The position numbers and the translations under genes are program-made. A DNA stretch of 64,000 nt, taken from the NCBI RefSeq assembly GCF_000427465.1, contig NZ_ATYB01000008.1, positions 868,001 to 932,000 on the forward strand, given 5' to 3'. The stretch's first letter is position 1. Every line of letters begins with the position of its first letter. The notes below the pieces were generated by a model. It saw only the letters and a program-made list of their open reading frames with translations. It did no database searches and was not told the origin of the DNA. Source of the DNA: Sinorhizobium arboris LMG 14919 (GTDB lineage: Bacteria > Pseudomonadota > Alphaproteobacteria > Rhizobiales > Rhizobiaceae). Shown here one piece after another: positions 26,511-34,817 of this stretch.

Positions 26511-27030
26511 TCCGCGCCGCCTGGTGTTCGTCGACGAAACCTGGGTCAAAACCAACATGACGCGCACCCGCGGCTGGTGCCAGCGCGGCCAGCCGCTGTT
26601 CGCCAGAATACCGCATGGCCATTGGAAGACGCTGACCTTCCTCGCCGGGCTGCGCCACGACCGCATCGTCGCGCCCTTCGTGCTCGATGGTCCGATCAAC
26701 GGCATTGCCTTCACCGCCTGGGTCGAGCAATGCTTGGCACCAACCCTCAATCCCGGCGATATCGTCATCCTCGACAATCTCGGCAGCCACAAGGGCAAGC
26801 CGGCGCGCAACGCCATCCGCGATACCGGCGCCCATCTGTTCTTTCTGCCGCCTTACAGCCCCGATCTCAATCCGATCGAGATGATGTTCGCCAAACTCAA
26901 GACCCTGCTGCGCAAATCCGACGAGCGCAGCGTCGACGCCACATGGAGGCGCGTCGGCGAACTCCTCAAAGCGTTCAGCCCGCACGAATGCGCCGCCTAC
27001 CTCAGGCATGCAGGATACGTTTCAACATAA
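26371..27030 (+). CDS. IS630-type transposase, catalytic frame (orfB)
   Basis: The open frame from 26371 contains the DDE domain, with real homology starting at the A8 run (LKKTLIASEQDRPKVARLRS). Catalytic acids: D in RLVFVDETWVKTN, D in DIVILDNLGSHKG and E in SPDLNPIEMMFAKLKTLLRK. All three are intact, and the C-terminus (ECAAYLRHAGYVST) is full length. It lacks its own convincing ribosome binding site, supporting expression as a fusion with orfA through the A8 run. Confidence 0.88.
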   Translation: MSPMTPFGVSCAAKARHLKKTLIASEQDRPKVARLRSRWKTHQHRLDPRRLVFVDETWVKTNMTRTRGWCQRGQPLFARIPHGHWKTLTFLAGLRHDRIVAPFVLDGPINGIAFTAWVEQCLAPTLNPGDIVILDNLGSHKGKPARNAIRDTGAHLFFLPPYSPDLNPIEMMFAKLKTLLRKSDERSVDATWRRVGELLKAFSPHECAAYLRHAGYVST

Positions 27031-27058
27031 ACCTGACAGACTCTAGGGGACACGGCGC

Positions 27059-27093
27059 TGTACGCGCTCCGTGGCAAGCATAGAGCGCGTACA
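27059..27093 (-). terminator. 11-bp stem-loop downstream of the mucR-like gene
   Basis: TGTACGCGCTC (27059-27069) and GAGCGCGTACA (27083-27093) are perfect complements with a 13-nt loop. It lies 50 bp beyond the stop of the minus-strand mucR-like gene and just outside the IS630 transposase, so it could terminate either transcript. Confidence 0.45.
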
Positions 27094-27142
27094 AAGGCAT
27101 TATGGCGCTATGGCGCTATCGCGCAATCCGACAGGATCGCGC

Positions 27143-27625
27143 TCAGGATTTCCTGCCCAGACCCGCCACCCGCGCCAGGTACGAGCGCTTCTGCGAGTAG
27201 TTTGGCGCGGTCATCGGATAATCGTCGGGGAGGCCCCATTTCTCGCGGTAGCGTTCGGGGGTGAGCCCGTATTTGGCCATCAGATGCCGCTTCATCGACT
27301 TGAACTTCTTGCCGTCCTCGAGGCAAATGACGAAGTCATCGGTGATCGACTGCTTGACCGGCACGGCCGGCACGGCCGGCGCTGCCGAAGTCCTGACGGG
27401 ACGCATCAGGCCTCCCATGCCGGCGAGGAAATCGTCGTTGAGCGGCGCAAACGGGTCGTTCAACGAGGCGTAGACCTGCTCGATAAGCGGTCTCAAGTCA
27501 GCGGCGGGAATGGTGTTTCGGCTGAGATACGCCGTGACGATCCTGCTCGTGAGCTCGAGTTTCCGTTGCTTGGCGGCCGAATTGGATTCGGTCAATGCAC
27601 TACTCCCTGCATAAATTGTCGACAT
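27143..27625 (-). CDS. MucR/Ros-family transcriptional regulator with degenerate zinc site
   Basis: 160 residues. An N-terminal helical dimerisation region (ELTSRIVTAYLSRNTIPAAD, LIEQVYASL) precedes the Ros/MucR DNA-binding domain (about 95-145): CLEDGKKFKSMKRHLMAKYG then LTPERYREKWGLPDDYPMTA. In Ros the zinc is held by Cys-x2-Cys and two His. Here position 104 is Asp and the place of the second His is Lys118, leaving C101 and H114. Asp for the second Cys occurs in MucR relatives; loss of the distal His is less usual. MucR proteins control exopolysaccharide and surface genes; this one lies 35 bp downstream of a giant surface-protein gene on the same strand. Confidence 0.88.
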   Translation of the reverse strand: MSTIYAGSSALTESNSAAKQRKLELTSRIVTAYLSRNTIPAADLRPLIEQVYASLNDPFAPLNDDFLAGMGGLMRPVRTSAAPAVPAVPVKQSITDDFVICLEDGKKFKSMKRHLMAKYGLTPERYREKWGLPDDYPMTAPNYSQKRSYLARVAGLGRKS

Positions 27626-27660
27626 TCCGGTACGGGCGCATCCATTACGGCCAGCCTCCT

Positions 27661-30600
27661 TTAATCCACGAAGCGTAACGACAGCGCTTTTGCGAGAGCC
27701 GCCGCATCGTTGCTTGCACGAGTCGTCTCCGCCTGGAGCGCATCCGAGAACAGCGGGCCGCCGAGGTCCGCGCGTCTCACGGCAACATGGTCCTGAACGG
27801 TGGCCGTCAGCAGATCGACGCGGAACGCGTCGCTCAGCACCGTGTCGCCGACGCTCGCCTGGACGCGCAGCTCGATGGACGGCATTCCCGCGGGCGGTGT
27901 GCCGACAGCCACGCCCTGGCGCGTCATGGCGAGCCAGCCGGGCAAAGCGCGCCCGTCCGCGCGTGTTACGCGAATTTCCTCGGCCGCCCCCCGCGCATCC
28001 GTAATAAGGATGTAGACCGTGTTGCCGCGCTTGAAGGCCTCGGCAGAGAACCAGGTACCGTCCCTGCTCCCGTCACCGGTGATTATGCTCGAGCCTACGC
28101 CTTCCATGTGGATGTGTTCCACGTCGTCAAGCTGACCGAAGCTGGTCCAGGCGGATACCTGCTCAACGGCAGCACCGACGATTCCGTTGGTGCCGAGGGT
28201 ACCAGTGCCGTTCAGGAGCTGCGTTTGATTGACGGCCGTATCGACGACGCCCTGCACATCCGTGGCGCTCCCTTCTTCGACCGCATCCAGCACGGCGCCC
28301 TCGACGGAAATTGCGACCGGAGGCAGGGCAACGCCGTTATCATAGGGAAGCTCGTCGGGCGGATCGCGTTCCAGAAGCGGCGGCTCACTGTCGTCGCTGA
28401 CCGTGATCGCCATCGTGTAGGTCACCGTCACAGTCCCGTCGCTGACGGTGTAGGTGAAGCTGTCGCTGCCGACGAAGCCCGGCGCGGGGGTATAGGTGAA
28501 CGTCCCGTCAGGCTCGATCTCGACCGTGCCGTGGTCCGGCTGACTGCCCACGCCATAGGTCAGCGGGTCCCCATCCACGTCGGTTGCAGACGGCAAGTTG
28601 CCCGTCAGCGGCCTGTCCTTCTCCGTCTCGCCGGCACCGTCCGCTGCGACGGGCGCATCGTTCACGCCCTCGACGGCGACGGTGACCGTGTAGGTGACCG
28701 TCTCCGTTCCGTCGGTGACGGTATAGGTGAAGCTGTCGGTTCCGGAGAAATCGGGATCCGGTATGTAGGTATAGCTGCCGTCCGTGCCGATGGTGACGGT
28801 GCCGTGGCTCGGCGGAGAACCTTCGCCATAGGTCAGCCGATCGCCGTCGACATCCGTCACCGGCGGCAGCTTTCCGCTTGCCGGCGTGTCCTCGGTCGTG
28901 GAGACGGTCGTATCCCGGCCCACCGGCGCATCGTTGACCGGGGTGACGGTGACCGTCACGGTCGCCGTCGCGGTGCCGCCGTGACCGTCGTCGACGAGGA
29001 TGTCGAACGTGTCGGTGCCGCTGAAGTCGGGCGCCGGCGTGAAGAGATAGCTCCCGTCCGGATTGACCACCACGGTGCCGTTGGCCGGCCCGCTGGCCAA
29101 CGTGAAGGTCAGCGCGTCGCCGTCCACATCGGTCGCGACGACCCGGCCGGAAACCGGAGTGTCTTCCGGCGTCGTATGCGCGGCATTGCCCGTCTCCGGC
29201 GCATCATTGGCGGAGCCTACGAAAATCACGGCATTGTCCGTATCGATCAACGCGCCGCCGGCACCCGTATTGCCCTGGTCGTCCGTCGCCATCGTCAGGA
29301 TGACCGGGCCATTGAAATTCGATACGGGCTCGAACACGGGCGCCGACGCGCCCGCGAGATAGGCGTTGATGCCGGCGAGCGTGCCCTGCAGCACGATCGC
29401 GCCCGTGCCCGATCCGGAGACCGTCACGCCGCTTGCCGACGAGGCCGAGAGGCGGCCGGAGTCGACGGAAAGCGTCACGCTGATCGGGCCGTTTGCCGCA
29501 TCGACATCGGCTACCGACAATCCCGTCAGCGTCAGCGGCGTGTCTTCCTTGGCGTCGAAGCTTGCCGGCAGCGTGTTGGCCGGTGCATCGTTCACCGGAT
29601 CGACGTTGAAGGTGAAGGTGTTGGCAGTCGGGTCGGCGGCGCTGCCGTCACTCACCTGAAAACTGAAGGTGCTGTAGGCCCGACCGGTTTCATCGGCGTC
29701 CGGCGTGAAGGAAAGCTTGGAAATGTCCCCGGCATTCACGACCTGGCCGGCGGCTACGGCAACTCCGTCCAGGGTAAGCATGCCATTGGTTGGAAGAGTG
29801 GTGATCGTCACGCTCGACAGCGCATCGCCTGTATCGGCGTCGCTGAAACCAAAGTCGGCGAGGCTGAAGCCATAGCTCGCGTCCTCGGCGATCGTCACCG
29901 TCTTGTTCGCGCCGGACGGCACGTCATTGACCGGGTTGACGACGATGCTCACCGTCGCGGTGGAGCTTCCGCCATTGCCGTCGTCGATCCGGTAGACGAA
30001 GCTGTCGGTGCCATGGAAATCGTCTGTCGGCGTGTAGCTGAAGGTGCCGTCGGCGTTCAGCGCCAGCGTACCGTTGGCCGGGCCCGTGACCAGCGAAACG
30101 GTGAGCGGATCGCCGTCCGGATCGCTGTCGGGGCCGGAGCCGTTGTCGGCGAGCACGTTCCCGCCCGCGAGCGACGAGTCTTCGTCTACCGTGAAGGCGT
30201 CGTCGCGGGCGGTCGGTTGCGGGTTCGTCACCGTCCAGTCGAAGCTGCGCGAAACCGTGCCGCCGTTACCGTCGCTTGCCGTGACCGTAACGCTGTAGAC
30301 GCTGGTTCCCGTCGATCCGGACGCGCCGCGGTCGATCGATCCGCTGATCAGGCCGGTGCTCGCGTCGTAGCTGAGCCCCGGCGGCAGGCCGGTGACGACG
30401 TAGCTCAGCGGATCGCCGTCCGCATCGCTGAAAGCGTCCGCGGCCGCGACGGAAACCGCCGCACCATCGGGGTCGCTGCGCGGCGAAAGCGATGTCGCGG
30501 TGGGTGCATCGTTGGCGCCGGCGACGACGACCGTCAGCCTCGCCGTATCGGTGCCGCCATTGCCGTCGGAAACGGTATATTCGATGCTGGTCGCGCGGCT

Positions 30601-30711
30601 TTCGCCCGCCTTCAGGTCATCGAAGTCCGTTCCCGGGTCGAAAGTGAAGTTTCCGTCCGCGCCGATCACGAAGGTACCGCCGCCGGAGCCGGTGACCCCG
30701 GGGGCCGACAT
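27661..30711 (-). CDS. giant tandem-repeat (Ig/cadherin-like) surface protein, C-terminal fragment
   Basis: About 1016 codons remain open in this frame. It consists of repeated domains of about 90-130 residues with the recurrent linkers VNDAPVA.DD, DVDGDPLTY, GTFTYTPAPGFVGSDSFTYT and SDGNGGT, i.e. tandem-95/cadherin-like and He_PIG-like modules. The C-terminal 260 residues are not repetitive (WTSFGQLDDVEHIHMEG, LPGWLAMTRQGVAVGTPPAG). The apparent ATG at 30711 has no ribosome binding site and sits in the middle of a module, so this is the continuation of the gene at 30617-33895. Deleting one C from the C5G4 run near 30699 joins the frames (NGSGANV to VTGSGGGTFVIG). Likely a calcium-binding, exported adhesin or biofilm protein, currently broken or mis-sequenced. 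Confidence 0.8.
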   Translation of the reverse strand: MSAPGVTGSGGGTFVIGADGNFTFDPGTDFDDLKAGESRATSIEYTVSDGNGGTDTARLTVVVAGANDAPTATSLSPRSDPDGAAVSVAAADAFSDADGDPLSYVVTGLPPGLSYDASTGLISGSIDRGASGSTGTSVYSVTVTASDGNGGTVSRSFDWTVTNPQPTARDDAFTVDEDSSLAGGNVLADNGSGPDSDPDGDPLTVSLVTGPANGTLALNADGTFSYTPTDDFHGTDSFVYRIDDGNGGSSTATVSIVVNPVNDVPSGANKTVTIAEDASYGFSLADFGFSDADTGDALSSVTITTLPTNGMLTLDGVAVAAGQVVNAGDISKLSFTPDADETGRAYSTFSFQVSDGSAADPTANTFTFNVDPVNDAPANTLPASFDAKEDTPLTLTGLSVADVDAANGPISVTLSVDSGRLSASSASGVTVSGSGTGAIVLQGTLAGINAYLAGASAPVFEPVSNFNGPVILTMATDDQGNTGAGGALIDTDNAVIFVGSANDAPETGNAAHTTPEDTPVSGRVVATDVDGDALTFTLASGPANGTVVVNPDGSYLFTPAPDFSGTDTFDILVDDGHGGTATATVTVTVTPVNDAPVGRDTTVSTTEDTPASGKLPPVTDVDGDRLTYGEGSPPSHGTVTIGTDGSYTYIPDPDFSGTDSFTYTVTDGTETVTYTVTVAVEGVNDAPVAADGAGETEKDRPLTGNLPSATDVDGDPLTYGVGSQPDHGTVEIEPDGTFTYTPAPGFVGSDSFTYTVSDGTVTVTYTMAITVSDDSEPPLLERDPPDELPYDNGVALPPVAISVEGAVLDAVEEGSATDVQGVVDTAVNQTQLLNGTGTLGTNGIVGAAVEQVSAWTSFGQLDDVEHIHMEGVGSSIITGDGSRDGTWFSAEAFKRGNTVYILITDARGAAEEIRVTRADGRALPGWLAMTRQGVAVGTPPAGMPSIELRVQASVGDTVLSDAFRVDLLTATVQDHVAVRRADLGGPLFSDALQAETTRASNDAAALAKALSLRFVD

Positions 30712-33610
30712 TCGCGCCGGAACCGTTCACCGCGGCAACGACCAGGGTGTCGCCGTCGATGTCCGTGTCGCGGCCGGCCAGGTTGTGAAGAACGTTGCCG
30801 GAGACGGGTGTGTTCTCAACCGTCGAGGCAGTATCGTCGTTGGCAACGGGGGCGTCGTTCACCGGGTTGACGGTCAATAGAACGACGGCCGTATCCGTGC
30901 CGCCCGCGCCGTCGTTCACGGTATAGGTGAAGCTCGGCGTGCCGACGAAATTGGCACTCGGCGTGAAGGTCAGCGTGCCGTTCGCATTGAGCGTGACCGT
31001 TCCGCTTTCAACCGCCACACTGCCGCCGGATGCGATCGGCTGCCCGTTGATCGCGCCGATCGTCAGCGGATCGCCGTCCACATCCGTATCGTTGAGCCGG
31101 GGATCGAAGGTGACCGGGACATCCTCGTCGGTGACGACGGTGTCGTCGGCCGCAACCGGCGCGTCGTTGACCGGCGCCACTGATATCGTGGACGTCGCGG
31201 CGGCGGAGACCGCATCCAGCTTGTCCCTGGCGGTGAAGGTCAGCGTCCGGTCGCCGGCGGTCGGGTCTTCGGTCGTGCTTTGATAGGTGATCGCCCGCAG
31301 CAGCGCGGTCACGTCCTCGCCCGGCATCGGGACCGCGGCGCCCGAAACATTGGTGAAGGCAAGGCCGGTTGCCGGGTCGTAGCGGTAGGCGAAGGTCGTG
31401 TCGCCGAAGGTGACGGTGCCGCTGCCCGCGACGCCGACGGTGACACTGTCCGCGGCACCGATTCCGATCACCTCCGCCGAGCCGTCGGCGAAGCCGCCGA
31501 GGGTCACATCGAGCCTGACGATCTCGTCCTCGGCGTCGAAGGCCGCCGCATCGCCGTCGGCAATGGCAACGGGCGCATCGCCCTCCGTGAAGGTCGCGCC
31601 ATGGCCGAGCCCGGTTCCGGAAGCGTCGAGATCGACCACCGGCGGATCGTTCACCGCCGTCACGGTTACCGTTACCGAACCGGTGCTGTAGCCCCCCTGC
31701 CCGTCGGTGACGCGATAGGTGATGGTGTCGGTACCGTAGAAGTCGGGATCGGGCACATAGTGCAAGGTGCCGTCGGCATTGATCGTCACCGTTCCGTTGC
31801 CCGCCGCGGGCGGCACCATGGTGTCGACGGACAGGACGTCGCCGTCCGGATCGGTGTCGTTGCCAATCACCGCAATGTCGACGGGCGTATCCTCTGATGT
31901 GGTCGCCGCATCGTTTTCCGCGGTCGGCGCCGGGTTGGTCACCGTGAAGGTGAACTCAGCCGAGACCTGGCCGCCCTGACCGTCATCGGCGGTTATGGTT
32001 ACGGTATAGGGACTCATCGTCGAGGCGTTGCTGGCGATCGTGCCCGTGATCTCCCCGGTCGCGGCGTCGATCGACAGACCGGCCGGAAGCCCCGTGGCGC
32101 TGAAGGTCAGCGTGTCCCCCTCGGCGTCCTGGAAATAATCGGACATGTCGAGCGCATCCTCGCCGGAAAGCAACGTGCTGTCGGCTTTGGTCACGTCCGG
32201 CAGGCCGTCCGCATCCGCCGTCGGGGCATCATTGACGCCCGTAACGATGACCGTGAGCGTTGCCGTATCCGACAAGCCGTCCGTATCGGTCAGCGTGTAG
32301 TTGATCTTGGTGACGCGGCTTTCGCCGGCCTGGAGATCCTCGAAAGCGCCGTCAGGCGTAAAGCTGTAGCTGCCGTCCGCGTTTACCACGAAGGTGCCGC
32401 CGTTCGATCCGGTCACCGTCGCGGGGCTTCCCGGCGCCACCGGCGTCTCTCCAACCGCCGTCACGCTGAAGGCGTCTCCGTCGGGGTCGCTGTCGTTACT
32501 CAGCAAGCCGTCGGCCTTAGCGACCGACGTCGTTGCAGCATCTTCCGAGACCGAACCGGTGCCGGGTAGCGTGTCGTTGACCGCCGATGGCGGCATGTTG
32601 GAGATCACCCATTTGAAGGTCTGCGTGACTGTGCCGCCATTGCCGTCGTCAGCGGTCACCGCGACAGTATAGACGCCGTCGTTGTTCGGTCCTCCTTGGC
32701 TTGCATCATTGTCAATGGTGCCGCTGACGATCCCGGTGTCGGGATCGATGGACAGCCCGCCCGGCAATCCGGTGATGCTGAAGGTCAGGTCATCCGCGTC
32801 TACGTCCTCAAAATAGCTCGACAGATCGACCGCCGCTGTGCCGGTCTTCGTCTGGCCATCGTCGTCGGCCTCGTCGGGTATGTCCTCTGCCACCGGCGCA
32901 TCGTTGACGGCCACGACAGTCACCGTGACTTGCGAGGTAGAGACGCCGCCATTGCCGTCGGAGATCGTGTAGGTGATCGTGTCCGTGCCGTTGTAATTGG
33001 CGGCCGGCGTGTAGGTGAGCGTGCCATCGGCATTGACCCTTACCGTGCCGTTGCCGGCATTGGCCGAAGTCACGCTCAGCGGATCGCCGTCCGGGTCGCT
33101 GTCGTTCTCCAGGATGGATATCGTGACCGGAGTGTCCTCGTTCGTTGTCGCCGCATCGTCCTTGGCCGTCGGAGCGGGATTCGACACCGACATGTCGAAG
33201 CTGGTCGTCGCGGAAAGGCCCGCCGCGCCGGGCCGGTCATAGGCCGTGACCGTGACGGTGTAGAGGCCGTCCGAATTTGGGCCGTTCTGGCTGGCATCCC
33301 GGTCGATCTGACCTGAGATCACCCCGGTGGCCGGATCGTAGGTCAGGCCGGCGGGCAGGCCGGTGACGACGTAGTTCAGCGGATCGCCGTCGGGATCCGT
33401 GAAGAACGGCGACAGATCCAGGGTGAAGCTGTCGCCGTCCGCCCGCACGACGTCGCCAACCGGGTCGGCACTGGGAGTGTCGTTGACCGAGTCTATCGTT
33501 ATGTCGACCGTCGCGGTGGCGGTTCCGCCGCTGCCGTCGGAAATCGTATAGGTGAAGCTCGTGCTGCCGTTGTAGCCGACGTTCGGCGCGAAGGTCAGCG
33601 TGCCGTCGCC
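28380..33610 (-). repeat. tandem protein-module array in the giant gene
   Basis: Roughly twenty modules recur at about 270-390 bp spacing across both frames. At DNA level the linker encoding VNDAPVA (seen on the plus strand as GGCGCATCGTTGAC or close variants) recurs at many positions, for example near 28655, 28927, 30858, 31168 and 32904. Such arrays change length easily by recombination and create long spurious open frames on the opposite strand. Confidence 0.75.
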
Positions 33611-33895
33611 GATATCATCTGCGATACGGCACGCAACGGCGGCCGGTTCAGCTACGTCGCGCGCGTCAAAGGCCGGAACTCGTCCTCCAGTTTCGTCGTC
33701 GCTGCCGGCGAAACCCGGGTGGCTGCGGATGGGAAAACCGGCCGGATCCGCGGGGTATTCCTGCTGCCCCGGCTTGCCGTCGAGTCTGCCGCCGAATAAC
33801 GACTCTCCACGACGACCCAGTTCGGCCAGTCGTGCCGGACTCCGCCATACCCCAACCCGGTCCCGGTCATCGGAACGGCGATTGGAGGAAGCCAT
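30617..33895 (-). CDS. giant tandem-repeat (Ig/cadherin-like) surface protein, N-terminal fragment
   Basis: 1092 codons. From about residue 95 (GDGTLTFAPNVGYNGSTSFT) it is a run of the same modules as the downstream fragment, with alternating VVTGLPAGLTYDPATGVISG (He_PIG-like) and cadherin-like units, and one non-standard unit (ASGTGLGHGATFTEGDAPVA). The first 94 residues are Arg/Pro/Gly-rich, unlike the modules. No signal peptide is seen, and the first module starts in its middle. Another minus-strand frame at 33652-33951 is also open, so the 5' end may be rearranged or frameshifted. The last 30 codons (GPRGHRLRRRYLRDRRGRKL) are out-of-frame translation past the C5G4 shift. It is most simply one gene of about 6.2 kb, now a probable pseudogene. 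Confidence 0.75.
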   Translation of the reverse strand: MASSNRRSDDRDRVGVWRSPARLAELGRRGESLFGGRLDGKPGQQEYPADPAGFPIRSHPGFAGSDDETGGRVPAFDARDVAEPAAVACRIADDIGDGTLTFAPNVGYNGSTSFTYTISDGSGGTATATVDITIDSVNDTPSADPVGDVVRADGDSFTLDLSPFFTDPDGDPLNYVVTGLPAGLTYDPATGVISGQIDRDASQNGPNSDGLYTVTVTAYDRPGAAGLSATTSFDMSVSNPAPTAKDDAATTNEDTPVTISILENDSDPDGDPLSVTSANAGNGTVRVNADGTLTYTPAANYNGTDTITYTISDGNGGVSTSQVTVTVVAVNDAPVAEDIPDEADDDGQTKTGTAAVDLSSYFEDVDADDLTFSITGLPGGLSIDPDTGIVSGTIDNDASQGGPNNDGVYTVAVTADDGNGGTVTQTFKWVISNMPPSAVNDTLPGTGSVSEDAATTSVAKADGLLSNDSDPDGDAFSVTAVGETPVAPGSPATVTGSNGGTFVVNADGSYSFTPDGAFEDLQAGESRVTKINYTLTDTDGLSDTATLTVIVTGVNDAPTADADGLPDVTKADSTLLSGEDALDMSDYFQDAEGDTLTFSATGLPAGLSIDAATGEITGTIASNASTMSPYTVTITADDGQGGQVSAEFTFTVTNPAPTAENDAATTSEDTPVDIAVIGNDTDPDGDVLSVDTMVPPAAGNGTVTINADGTLHYVPDPDFYGTDTITYRVTDGQGGYSTGSVTVTVTAVNDPPVVDLDASGTGLGHGATFTEGDAPVAIADGDAAAFDAEDEIVRLDVTLGGFADGSAEVIGIGAADSVTVGVAGSGTVTFGDTTFAYRYDPATGLAFTNVSGAAVPMPGEDVTALLRAITYQSTTEDPTAGDRTLTFTARDKLDAVSAAATSTISVAPVNDAPVAADDTVVTDEDVPVTFDPRLNDTDVDGDPLTIGAINGQPIASGGSVAVESGTVTLNANGTLTFTPSANFVGTPSFTYTVNDGAGGTDTAVVLLTVNPVNDAPVANDDTASTVENTPVSGNVLHNLAGRDTDIDGDTLVVAAVNGSGANVGPRGHRLRRRYLRDRRGRKLHFRPGNGLR

Positions 33896-34146
33896 GCCAT
33901 CACGGCCGACGAGGCGCGCAGACGAATGACTGCCCTGTTTCCAAGAACCATCCCTGCTCGGTGAAGGCCGCCGTCGTCGGGAAAATTCGCAGTTGAGGGA
34001 TTCCTTGAAAGCCCCGCGGTTTACGAGTAAAATTACGGCAGCAATTCAAAGCGTTACAGGACCGTGCGATCTGAAGCGAACGGAGTTGCAACCCAAGCTG
34101 CACGCGAGTGGTGACGCTTTGTCAAACTTCACATGTGGAGGTTGTC

Positions 34147-34503
34147 ATGCCCAGCACTCTGATGGCAGGAAGAAGAAGCCAGGATTGGGCAAATCTGATC
34201 TTGGCAGCGTGCCTGTTCCTCTCTCCCTGGGTCATCGGCTTTGCGGCTGAAGCCGCGCCGACATGGAACGCCTGGATCGCCGGCATCGTGCTCGGCGCCC
34301 TTGCGGTCGCGACCCTTTCGGCATTCGCCGAATGGGAGGAATGGGCCAATATGGTGATCGGCCTGTGGTTGATTGTTTCACCCTGGCTGCTCGGCTTTAC
34401 GGGAAATGTGAATGCGATGTGGACCCACGTCATTCTCGGCGTGCTCGTCGCCGCAATCGCAGCCTGGGCGGTGTGGGACTATCGTCACCACTCGCACGCC
34501 TGA
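34147..34503 (+). CDS. SPW-repeat membrane protein
   Basis: 118 residues with four membrane helices arranged as two SPW repeats: ANLILAACLFLSPWVIGFA and ANMVIGLWLIVSPWLLGFTG, each followed by a second helix (IAGIVLGALAVATLSAF; HVILGVLVAAIAAWAVW). The family is of unknown function and frequent in rhizobia and actinobacteria. GTGGAGG 7 nt before 34147 fixes the start. The gene stands alone, divergent from the giant surface-protein gene. Confidence 0.9.
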   Translation: MPSTLMAGRRSQDWANLILAACLFLSPWVIGFAAEAAPTWNAWIAGIVLGALAVATLSAFAEWEEWANMVIGLWLIVSPWLLGFTGNVNAMWTHVILGVLVAAIAAWAVWDYRHHSHA

Positions 34504-34562
34504 TGCATGTCACCAAGGGTGTTGCGGCACTTTTGGCTGACGATCGGCACGAAAATAGCAAA

Positions 34563-34605
34563 CTGAAGCGCGTTGCGTGAATACGGCGACTACGACGCGC
34601 TTCAG
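34563..34605 (+). terminator. 11-bp stem-loop after the SPW gene
   Basis: CTGAAGCGCGT (34563-34573) pairs with ACGCGCTTCAG (34595-34605), loop 21 nt. It lies 60 bp after the SPW stop. The rest of the 314-bp gap to thuB holds a second stem-loop at 34756-34781 and no gene that I can support. Confidence 0.4.
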
Positions 34606-34755
34606 CGCCGCCGCGCCCGCCTCTTGCCGGTCCGATTCGCAGCGTGGGGACAGTCCAATCAGCAAAGGCCGCTTGCCTCGCGGCTGAATTCCAAGCCATG
34701 ACCGTCAGAAAGACCTGTCGCGGTTTTCCGTCCGGTGTACTCGGTCCAGCGAGCC

Positions 34756-34781
34756 GGAGGCCGCCCCGGTAAACGGCCTCC
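34756..34781 (-). terminator. stem-loop after thuB
   Basis: GGAGGCCG (34756-34763) and CGGCCTCC (34774-34781) form an 8-bp stem with a 10-nt loop, 37 bp beyond the thuB stop on the minus strand. It is the likely end of the thu operon transcript. Confidence 0.5.
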
Positions 34782-34817
34782 ATTCCTGATCTCAGGACTG
34801 ATCGCGGAGGTACCGCC

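Larger units (their letters stand above)
26048..27047 (+). mobile_element. IS630-family element (ends not resolved)
   Basis: Two overlapping transposase frames (26082-26510 and 26371-27030) mark an IS630-type element. I could not find convincing terminal inverted repeats: the right end probably lies shortly after CCTGACAGACTCTAGGGG (27032-27050), and the left end between the IS1111-like repeat and the start codon. The TA target duplication could not be identified. The two IS elements being back to back suggests a tandem insertion hot spot. Confidence 0.55.

Noticed and set aside
27094..27120. Short tandem repeat TATGGCGC before the mucR-like stop
   Set aside because: Only two to three imperfect units; too short to be a CRISPR or a meaningful satellite.
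27787..30870. A 1027-codon plus-strand frame opposite the giant repeat gene
   Set aside because: Its residues are Arg/Val/Asp/Gly repeats that mirror the minus-strand modules; it has no domain and arises from the repeated, high-GC codon pattern.
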